A DNA stretch of 14,628 nucleotides from Streptomyces rubradiris (GTDB lineage: Bacteria > Actinomycetota > Actinomycetes > Streptomycetales > Streptomycetaceae). The DNA lies in contig NZ_BNEA01000017.1 in NCBI RefSeq assembly GCF_016860525.1, positions 1 through 14,628 of the forward strand, read 5' to 3'. Position 1 is the first letter of the stretch, and every line of letters begins with the position of its first letter. A model generated the notes under the pieces. That model had not been told where the DNA came from. It saw nothing but the letters and a program-made list of their open reading frames with translations, and made no database searches. The translations under genes and the position numbers were made by a program. Below are positions 9,152-14,628 of this stretch, piece by piece.

Positions 9152-9444
9152 GGCATCCGCAAAGGCATGATTCTGGACCTCGGCAACCGTTGATCTGTTT
9201 TTCCGAACAGGTACCTGGACAGCTGAACCGGGCTGGCTCGCGGCTGAGTTCAGACTAGCCAGCGGTGTCGCGGCGCCCATCCCTCAGATTGACTGCGCGT
9301 GGCCGCCGCGCATGAGCGGCGTCCGTGCGCCGCTGTCCCGCGTGAAGAATGCCGCCCGGCGGGGCGTGAGCACCGGGCGCAGGGCGGACGACTACTCACT
9401 CAGCCAGCTGCCGGGCCCGGCGCGGCGGGTGTAGGAAAACAGTC
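9152..9444. promoter_or_regulatory. Divergent regulatory region between glycosyltransferase and SARP genes
   Basis: 293 nt separating two divergent starts, so it should carry promoters for both. Inverted repeats cluster on the glycosyltransferase side: CTGTT/AACAG (9195-9199 and 9206-9210), the palindrome CAGGTACCTG (9208-9217), CTGAAC/GTTCAG (9223-9228 and 9248-9253) and GCTGGCT/AGCCAGC (9232-9238 and 9257-9263). The last two pairs interleave. A TTGACT at 9289-9294 resembles a plus-strand -35, but no good -10 follows at 17-18 nt. AGGA at 9433-9436 is the SARP ribosome binding site. I found no clear heptameric SARP-box repeats by eye. Confidence 0.55.
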
Positions 9445-10317
9445 ATGAAATTCCGAGTACTCGGTCCCTTCGAGAGTTCGATAGACGGCACGCCGAGCAC
9501 ACCCAGCGCGACCCGGGTGCGCTGGACGCTTGCCCTGCTGCTGCTGCGGGCCAACCAGGTGGTCGACCGGGGCTGCATCATCCAGGAACTGTGGGGGGAG
9601 AACCCCCCGCGCCGGGCGGTCACCGCGGCGCAGACGTACATCTATCACTTGCGCAAGATGTACCTGCGGTGCGCCGGCCGGCCCGGTGAGGGCGAGTTCA
9701 TCGAGACCCGCCCGCCGGGTTACCTGCTGCGGTGCGAGGAGTCGGAGATCGACGCGTTCGTCTTCGAGCGGCTCAGTGCGGAAGGTGCCGCCGCCTACGC
9801 CGCGGGCGACGCGGAGCGGGCGGCCCGCCGTCTGCGGCAGGCGCTCGCGCTGTGGCGCGGCCGGGTGCTCGCCGACATCACCGCGGGCCCGGTGCTGACC
9901 CCGCACATCCGGAAGCTGGAGGAGGTGCGCACCCGGACGGTCCGCACCCGGATCCTGGCCGACCTGCGGCTCGGCCGGCACCACGAACTCATCCCCGAGC
10001 TGCGGCTGGCCGCGGCCGAGCATCCCTTCGACGAGTGGTTCCACGAACAGCTGATGATCGCCCTGAGCGAGGCGGGCCGGCGCGCGGAAGCCCTGGACGC
10101 CTACCGCGAACTGCGGCGCACGCTGGACCAGAACCTGGGCATCGAACCGTCGCACACGCTCCAGCAGCTCCAGCACGATGTGCTCGTGGGCGCCGTGCGC
10201 CGCCCGGACCGGGCCAAGGAGGCCGTAGCGCACGGGGCGGCACACGGCCGCGCCGGACAGCGACACCGCAGGCGAGGGCCGGAAGGCCAGGCCAGGGCGA
10301 AGGAGGCCCAGTCATGA
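9445..10317 (+). CDS. SARP-family transcriptional activator (AfsR/RedD/ActII-4 type)
   Basis: 290 residues with the small-SARP architecture: an N-terminal OmpR-type winged helix (about 1-95, MKFRVLGPFE through TAAQTYIYHLRKMY and the FIETRPPGYLL wing) followed by a bacterial transcriptional activation domain (about 97-245, with ALALWRGRVLADI, HPFDEWFHEQLMIAL and LGIEPSHTLQQLQHDVL). No ATPase or TPR extension follows; the last 40 residues are a basic, low-complexity tail. Proteins of this kind bind direct heptamer repeats and recruit RNA polymerase to cluster promoters, so this is the likely pathway-specific activator. ATG at 9445 with AGGA 8 nt upstream. Its stop overlaps the methyltransferase start (ATGA), so the regulator is cotranscribed and coupled with two sugar genes. 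It contains no TTA codon, unlike several cluster SARPs. Confidence 0.95.
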   Translation: MKFRVLGPFESSIDGTPSTPSATRVRWTLALLLLRANQVVDRGCIIQELWGENPPRRAVTAAQTYIYHLRKMYLRCAGRPGEGEFIETRPPGYLLRCEESEIDAFVFERLSAEGAAAYAAGDAERAARRLRQALALWRGRVLADITAGPVLTPHIRKLEEVRTRTVRTRILADLRLGRHHELIPELRLAAAEHPFDEWFHEQLMIALSEAGRRAEALDAYRELRRTLDQNLGIEPSHTLQQLQHDVLVGAVRRPDRAKEAVAHGAAHGRAGQRHRRRGPEGQARAKEAQS

Positions 10318-11240
10318 CCGGTCAGGTGCACCGGCGTTACGGCCCGAGCGCGCAGTGGCTGCACATCAACGAGGCGCACATCACCGAGGAGGCCGTGGCC
10401 GACCTCGCCGGGTTCAAGTCGAACGGGGTCAACTTCAAGCTGGCGCTGTGGAACCCGCAGCCCAACGGCGTGCGCTACCTCAAGGCCCTCACCTTCGCCC
10501 TGGGCATGCAGCTCAGCCCCGCCAACAGGGAGCGGCTGCAGCGCACACGCAACCGGGAGGTCGGCGACCCCTATGCGGTGCGCTGCAACGGCGAACCGGT
10601 GTGCCTGGACTATCTGCAGGCGGTGCACGAGGTCGAGTTCATGGCGGCGAACCTGCCCCTCGACGGCGCCCGCATCATGGAGATCGGCGCCGGCTACGGC
10701 CGGACCTGTCACACCCTGCTGTCCAACCACGAGGTCGCCGGATACACGATCGTCGATCTGCCGAACACGCTCGCCCTGTCGCGCCGGTACCTGCACACCG
10801 TGCTGGAGCCGGAGCAGTTCGCGAAGATCCGTTTCGTGGGCGTCGACGAGGTGGAGGAGCAGGTGCGCGGCGCCCGCTTCGATCTGTGCCTGAACATCGA
10901 CTCGTTCGCCGAGATGGACCCCGGCACCGTAGGGGACTACCTCGCGCTCATCGACGCGACCTGCGCGCACTTCTACGTCAACAACCCGGTCGGCAAGTAC
11001 ATCGACAAGACGCTGGATGGCCACTCGCAGGGCGCCGCCGTGGTGGAGCTGGCGCTCAACAGCGGGCTGCTGCGCGACGTCATCGACATCCACGACAGCG
11101 AGGCGGTGCTGCAGAAGGTGCCCGCTTTCGTGTCCGCCTACCGGCCCGGCCCGCGGTGGCAGTGCGTGGCGCGGGAACGCGCGGTGTCGTGGAGTTACTA
11201 CTGGCAGGCCCTGTACCGCGCCGGGGCGGTGCCGCGGTGA
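10314..11240 (+). CDS. SAM-dependent sugar O-methyltransferase, NanM-like
   Basis: 308 residues. A Rossmann SAM-binding motif, IMEIGAGYGRT (121-131), is followed by VDLPNTLALSRRYL, NIDSFAEM and YVNNPVGKY. The N-terminal half (KSNGVNFKLALWNPQP and the following helical stretch) matches my recollection of the putative sugar O-methyltransferase family named after NanM of the nanchangmycin pathway, which methylates a deoxysugar hydroxyl. Start ATG at 10314 with AAGGAGG at 10300-10306; it overlaps the SARP stop and its own stop overlaps the next gene's GTG. By context it makes a 3- or 4-O-methyl deoxyhexose on the NDP-sugar or after transfer. The methyltransferase fold is certain; sugar as acceptor is inferred from family and neighbours. 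Confidence 0.88.
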   Translation: MTGQVHRRYGPSAQWLHINEAHITEEAVADLAGFKSNGVNFKLALWNPQPNGVRYLKALTFALGMQLSPANRERLQRTRNREVGDPYAVRCNGEPVCLDYLQAVHEVEFMAANLPLDGARIMEIGAGYGRTCHTLLSNHEVAGYTIVDLPNTLALSRRYLHTVLEPEQFAKIRFVGVDEVEEQVRGARFDLCLNIDSFAEMDPGTVGDYLALIDATCAHFYVNNPVGKYIDKTLDGHSQGAAVVELALNSGLLRDVIDIHDSEAVLQKVPAFVSAYRPGPRWQCVARERAVSWSYYWQALYRAGAVPR

Positions 11241-12226
11241 CGGCCGCGGGGGACGGCGGTCACCGGCCGCTGATCGTGGTGCTGGGCGGTTCGGGCTTCA
11301 TCGGCGCCGCAGTCGTCGAAGCCCTCGCCCGGCGCCCGGTCCGGCTGCGCACCGTCGGCCGCCGCCCGCAGCCGGTGCCGGCCGGCGCGGTGGCCGACAT
11401 CGAGACGGTGTGCGCCGACCTCACCGGCCGCGCCGCGCTCGAAGCGGCGGTGGCCGGCGCGGACACGGTGGTCCATCTGCTGATGCACACCGCCGACTGG
11501 CGTGAGGCCGCGGGCAACCCGGCCGCCGAAGAAGTGAACGTCGGTGTGATGCGCGACCTCGTCGGCCTGCTCGGCAACACCCGCCGGCCGCCCGCCGTCC
11601 TGTTCGCGGGCTCCACCTCGCAGGCCGGCCTGCCCGAGCGGATGCCCATCGACGGCAGCGAACCCGACCGGCCCACGACCGCCTACGACCGGCACAAGCA
11701 CACAGCCGAGCAGATACTCAAGGCCGCCGACGCCGCCGGGCTGGTCCGCGGCGTCTCCCTGCGGCTGCCCACCGTGTACGGGGACAGCCCGCGGGGACGG
11801 CTGACCGGCCGCGGCGTGGTCTGCACCATGGTGCGCAAGGCTTTCGCCGGCGAGGAACTCACCCTGTGGAACGACGGCACCGTCGAACGCGACCTGCTGT
11901 ACGTGCACGACGCCGCGGACGCCTTCCTCGCCGGGATCGACCACGCCCAGGTGCTCGCGGGCCGGCACTGGCTGCTGGGCACCGGCCGCGGCGTGCCCCT
12001 GGGCGATGTCCTGCGGACGATCGCCGACCTGGTCGGCGCCCACCTGGGGCGGCCGCCGGTGCCCGTCGTGTGCCTGCCGCCGCCCGACTTCGCCACGGCC
12101 ACCGACATGCACAGCGTCACGATCGACTCCTCAAGGTTCCGGGCGGCCACCGGCTGGCGCCCCCGGGTGCCGCTGCACCTCGCGCTGCGGCGCTGCGTCG
12201 AGGCGTTCGCCCACAGCGCCCGATAG
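11237..12226 (+). CDS. NAD-dependent epimerase/dehydratase family: NDP-4-keto-6-deoxyhexose 4-ketoreductase
   Basis: 329-residue extended SDR. The GGSGFIG nucleotide motif (17-23), VVHLL after the fourth strand, catalytic Ser/Thr near 126-127 (AGSTSQ), Tyr150 and Lys154 (YDRHK), LRLPTVYG, and the late RDLLYVHDAADAFL segment are typical of enzymes that reduce C-4 of dTDP-4-keto-deoxysugars. The GTG start at 11237 overlaps the methyltransferase stop (GTGA). It would act after the 2,3-dehydratase and before glycosyl transfer, setting the C-4 stereochemistry and creating the hydroxyl that a NanM-type enzyme may methylate. A C-4 epimerase or another NDP-sugar reductase is possible. The gene ends 10 nt from the convergent 2,3-dehydratase stop, leaving no room for a separate terminator. 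Confidence 0.87.
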   Translation: MTAAGDGGHRPLIVVLGGSGFIGAAVVEALARRPVRLRTVGRRPQPVPAGAVADIETVCADLTGRAALEAAVAGADTVVHLLMHTADWREAAGNPAAEEVNVGVMRDLVGLLGNTRRPPAVLFAGSTSQAGLPERMPIDGSEPDRPTTAYDRHKHTAEQILKAADAAGLVRGVSLRLPTVYGDSPRGRLTGRGVVCTMVRKAFAGEELTLWNDGTVERDLLYVHDAADAFLAGIDHAQVLAGRHWLLGTGRGVPLGDVLRTIADLVGAHLGRPPVPVVCLPPPDFATATDMHSVTIDSSRFRAATGWRPRVPLHLALRRCVEAFAHSAR

Positions 12227-12236
12227 CGCCGCCGGC

Positions 12237-13613
12237 CTACAACAGCCCCTCCAGCAGCCCCACGACCGCGAGCAGCGTACGCGCCTGCATGTTCAGGTAG
12301 TGGCCATGCCGGGCCAGCGAATGCAGCTGGCCGGGAGTGACCCAGGCGAACCCGGGCGGCGGCTCGGCACCCGCCTCCGCCTCGGTGGCCGCCACCAGCA
12401 GGCAGCGGCTGACCGCGTTGTGGAAACGGCCGCCCTCGTCCGAGTGCAGCGCCGCGTAGCGGATCCGGTCCGCTCCCGCACGGCGCACCAGATCAAGGAA
12501 CGGCGGCTGCTCCCGCTCCGGCAGATGGGCATAGTTCTGCGGGGTGCACTGCACCGTCGGCCCGAGTTCGACGGTGTCGAGGAGGCCCCCCTCCGCCCGG
12601 GCGTGGACCAGCAGGTGCACCACCCCGGCGAAGCGGCGGACCAGGAACGCGCACAAACCCACGCCGACCGGCTCCAGCAGCGGCTGCATCCACGAGGTCA
12701 CCTCACGGTTGCCGGCGACGACGGACACCCCGCCGACCCGGAAATACCGGTTGTCGACGTGGCGGATGTGGTCCTCGGTGCGCACCCAGTCGCTCACCTC
12801 GGCCAGCGGGATACGCCGGGCCCGCACCTCGTGCCGGGCCCGCTCGTTGGTGAACCACGACAGCACATCGGTGTCCGAGCGCACCGCGCCCGCCTCCGCG
12901 GGCGCCATCGGCGCACAGGCCAGGACACTGCGCGCGTCCATGTTCACGACATGGTCACGGCGCAGCAGGCTGCCGATCTGTCCCAGCGTGAGCCAGCAGA
13001 AGTCCTCGTCCGGCCGCACCTCGTCGAACGTCTCGATGATCATGTTGCGGTTGGACTTGCACAAAAACCAGGAACCGTGCTCCGACTGCAGCACATCGGC
13101 GACCACCCGGCCCCTTCCCGGCCGCGTGAAGTACTCCAGGTACTTCACATCGGCGCCCCGGTGCACACCGGTGTAATTGCTGTAGGTGGCCTGCACGGTC
13201 GGCGAGAGCTGCAGCAGGCCGGGATTACCGGGCTCCATCTTGGCCTGCATCAAAAAGTGCAGGACACCGTCGAACTCCTTGGCCAGAATGCCGAGGATCC
13301 CCACCTCGGGCTGCACGATGATCGGCTGCTGCCACGCCCGGCCGTCGATCGCGACATCCAGCCCCTCCACGCTGAAGAACCGCCCGCTGCGGTGCACGAC
13401 ATTGCCGCTTCCCGGTTCGAACGACCAGCCGTCGATCTTCTCAAGCGGCACCCGCTCGACGGTGAAGCGGTGCGCCTGGCGGCGCCCGGCGAGCCAGGCG
13501 TCGACGTCCTGGGTCCGCATGCCCGTACCGGCCACGACGGCCCGCCGGGAACGCTCCAGCCGTGCGGGCAGCCGGGTGTCATCCCGCGCTGCCAGCTGTG
13601 TCGCGGTCGTCAT
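12237..13613 (-). CDS. NDP-hexose 2,3-dehydratase
   Basis: 458 residues, the usual length. The protein shows the family's internal duplication. The first half has WSFEPGSGNVVHRSGRFFSV, then WQQPIIVQPEVGILGILAKEFDGVLHFL and LSPTVQATYSNYTGVHRG. The second half repeats the plan with IRHVDNRYFRVGGVSVV, WMQPLLEPVGVGLCAFLVRRFAGVVHLL and LGPTVQCTPQNY. It removes water across C-2/C-3 of dTDP-4-keto-6-deoxyglucose, the committed step to 2-deoxysugars, and needs a partner 3-ketoreductase (TylC1/OleW type) or a 3-aminotransferase; neither is in view. ATG at 13613 with AAGGGA (13620-13625, minus strand) upstream. It faces the 4-ketoreductase tail to tail and lies 419 nt downstream of the thymidylyltransferase gene. 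Confidence 0.95.
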   Translation of the reverse strand: MTTATQLAARDDTRLPARLERSRRAVVAGTGMRTQDVDAWLAGRRQAHRFTVERVPLEKIDGWSFEPGSGNVVHRSGRFFSVEGLDVAIDGRAWQQPIIVQPEVGILGILAKEFDGVLHFLMQAKMEPGNPGLLQLSPTVQATYSNYTGVHRGADVKYLEYFTRPGRGRVVADVLQSEHGSWFLCKSNRNMIIETFDEVRPDEDFCWLTLGQIGSLLRRDHVVNMDARSVLACAPMAPAEAGAVRSDTDVLSWFTNERARHEVRARRIPLAEVSDWVRTEDHIRHVDNRYFRVGGVSVVAGNREVTSWMQPLLEPVGVGLCAFLVRRFAGVVHLLVHARAEGGLLDTVELGPTVQCTPQNYAHLPEREQPPFLDLVRRAGADRIRYAALHSDEGGRFHNAVSRCLLVAATEAEAGAEPPPGFAWVTPGQLHSLARHGHYLNMQARTLLAVVGLLEGLL

Positions 13614-14032
13614 GCTCGATCCCTTCGATACGAGGTCCGCCAGCGCACCGCGCGCAGCGCGGTGACACCCGCCCTCACCTGGTCAGCCGGGCCACGGCCG
13701 GGCCGGTACGCTCGTCGCTCGCGGTGACGGCGGGCCGGGCGGGCCGGCGCCGGCCCGCCCGTAGACCGCTCCCCGCACGGCCGGGACGCCCCCGCCGGCG
13801 AGGAACATGGCGGTGCCCCGGCACGACCCGTCCCGGGCAACCGACACATACAGCCCGGCGGGCGAGTGATCCGCCCGCCCCGCGCCCGCGATGCGGGGTG
13901 GACGGGCGGGCGCGGCAGCATGCGCGGTGCTCTTCCTGCGGCTCGGTGTGCGGGCCGCCGACCGCCGCCGCGGCCGACGCGGCCGCCGCGGCGGCGATCG
14001 GTGCGGGCAGGACGAACCCGGAAGAACGCTGA
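13614..14032. other. 419-nt gene-free gap rich in inverted repeats
   Basis: No open frame here resembles a protein; the frames that run through it are GC-driven and unrelated to neighbours. It contains the 26-bp palindrome described separately, an 8-bp stem GGCGGGCG/CGCCCGCC with a 7-nt loop (13857-13864 with 13872-13879), and the 14-bp palindrome GCCGCCGCGGCGGC (13982-13995) about 40 nt past the thymidylyltransferase stop. It likely holds a terminator for the upstream sugar operon and a promoter for the 2,3-dehydratase gene. Confidence 0.6.
13736..13761. terminator. 26-bp perfect palindrome, candidate terminator or operator
   Basis: The 13-base half-site CGGGCGGGCCGGC is followed at once by its exact reverse complement, centred between 13748 and 13749. 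It is 123 nt upstream of the 2,3-dehydratase start and about 270 nt past the thymidylyltransferase stop. The structure is certain; whether it terminates transcription, binds a protein, or only reflects GC content is open. Confidence 0.45.
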
Positions 14033-14628
14033 TCACGACGCACTGCGGTCCTCGGCCGAGGAGGTGGCAGGTGCCGTGACCCGCAGCCGGCCGTTGGATA
14101 TCTCACCGGTGACCGGTGGCCCTCCCCGCACGACGGAGCCGCCCAGGAGAATCGAGTCCCGCACGACGGCTTTGCGCACCCGGCACTGCGGCCCGAGGGC
14201 GACATACGGGCCCAGGACGCTGTCCTCGACCACGCTGCCCGCGCCGAGGACGAGCGGCCCGCGCAGCACGGAGCGGGTCACCCGCGCACCGCTCTCCACC
14301 GTCACATCGCCGTGCACGACACTCGCCGCGTCGACCACACCGGCGATGTTCGGAGGTAACCCGTCCAGCAGCAGCCGATTGCAGGCCAGCAGGCCCTCGA
14401 CCGTGCCGGTGTCCTTCCACAGGCCGGTGAAAGGCTGCGCGGAGACGGTACCCCCCGCATCGATCAGGTACTGGATCGCGTCGGTGATCTCCAGTTCACC
14501 GCGCGGGCTGGGACTGATCCGGTCTACTGCGGCACAGATCTCCGGCGTGAAGAAGTAGACACCCATGATCGCCAGATCGCTCGGCGGGCAAGGCGACTTC
14601 TCCACCACCGCACGGACATTGCCGTCCA
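14033..14628 (-). CDS. rmlA: Glucose-1-phosphate thymidylyltransferase, long form (partial, 5' end outside window)
   Basis: About 198 C-terminal residues; the frame is open to the window edge (DGNVRAVVEKSPCPPSDLA). Seen: VEKSPCPPSDLAIMGVYFFT, the sugar-binding GELEITDAI, and LWKDTGTVEGLLACNRLLL. A left-handed beta-helix of hexapeptide-like repeats follows (VVHGDVTVESGARVTRSVLRGPLVLG region). The helix marks the long, about 355-residue StrD/OleS-like form common in antibiotic clusters rather than the short RmlA form. It makes dTDP-glucose from glucose 1-phosphate and dTTP, the first step of the deoxysugar pathway. A rare TTA codon (14357-14359, the second Leu of LLDGLPPN) suggests bldA dependence. 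The partner 4,6-dehydratase is not in view and may lie nearby. Confidence 0.95.
   Translation of the reverse strand, partial: DGNVRAVVEKSPCPPSDLAIMGVYFFTPEICAAVDRISPSPRGELEITDAIQYLIDAGGTVSAQPFTGLWKDTGTVEGLLACNRLLLDGLPPNIAGVVDAASVVHGDVTVESGARVTRSVLRGPLVLGAGSVVEDSVLGPYVALGPQCRVRKAVVRDSILLGGSVVRGGPPVTGEISNGRLRVTAPATSSAEDRSAS

Noticed and set aside
9152..9280. 43-residue N-terminal extension of the glycosyltransferase from ATG at 9280
   Set aside because: The extension is unlike glycosyltransferase N-termini, GAGGG abuts the ATG too closely, and the stretch is dense in inverted repeats as expected of a regulatory region. The family start MKILF at 9151 is preferred.
9289..9318. TTGACT as a -35 element for the SARP gene
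   Set aside because: The hexamers at 17 and 18 nt spacing (ATGAGC, TGAGCG) are poor matches to a -10; left as a note only.
12006..13727. 573-codon open frame on the plus strand
   Set aside because: Antisense shadow of the NDP-hexose 2,3-dehydratase, whose family motifs run through both halves of the minus-strand protein.
13683..14036. Possible small protein on the minus strand in the 13.6-14.0 kb gap
   Set aside because: The Arg/Pro/Ala-rich translation resembles no family I recognise, has no clear ribosome binding site, and crosses the palindromes; GC-driven open frames are expected here.

Overview
The window is very GC-rich with dense coding and strong third-position GC bias. It carries type II thioesterase, SARP, cytochrome P450 and deoxysugar genes, several GTG/TTG starts, and rare TTA codons confined to two genes. 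This is a secondary-metabolite gene cluster of an actinomycete, most likely Streptomyces or a close relative. I see no insertion sequences, tRNA or rRNA genes, CRISPR arrays or replication origins.

Layout. (1) 1-2909, plus strand: a tight operon of a cytochrome P450 (5' end outside the window), an SDR ketoreductase overlapping it by 3 nt, a type II 3-dehydroquinate dehydratase homologue, and a type II (editing) thioesterase. (2) 3133-3945, plus: an NmrA-like NAD(P)-binding protein with a TTG start, followed by a strong hairpin. (3) 4103-6375, plus: 3-dehydroquinate synthase overlapping a class II (plant-type) DAHP synthase at ATGA. (4) 6619-9151, minus: a glycosyltransferase followed by a second P450, convergent with block 3. 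(5) 9445-12226, plus: a SARP regulator, a NanM-type sugar O-methyltransferase and an NDP-sugar 4-ketoreductase, each overlapping the next start. (6) 12237-14628, minus: NDP-hexose 2,3-dehydratase, then a 419-nt gene-free gap, then the 3' part of glucose-1-phosphate thymidylyltransferase, which runs off the window.

How the genes fit together. DAHP synthase, DHQ synthase and a DHQ dehydratase homologue are a dedicated duplicate of the early shikimate pathway. The same trio (RifH/RifG/RifJ type) supplies 3-amino-5-hydroxybenzoate (AHBA) in ansamycin clusters. A discrete type II thioesterase implies a modular PKS or NRPS next door. The thymidylyltransferase, 2,3-dehydratase, 4-ketoreductase, O-methyltransferase and glycosyltransferase point to an O-methylated 2,6-dideoxy (or 2,3,6-trideoxy) hexose attached to the product. 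The two P450s would be late oxidases. The simplest reading is a glycosylated polyketide with a shikimate-type starter, possibly an ansamycin. The diagnostic AHBA synthase and amide synthase genes are not in view, so this remains a hypothesis.

Most notable details: the dehydratase homologue has Met where the family has its conserved active-site His; the DHQ synthase has Arg in place of a substrate-binding Lys; TTA codons occur only in the glycosyltransferase (two) and thymidylyltransferase (one), suggesting bldA control of glycosylation; 1602-1645 is an odd array of three consecutive perfect tandem doublets; interleaved inverted repeats lie upstream of the glycosyltransferase; and a 26-bp perfect palindrome lies in the 13.6-14.0 kb gap.
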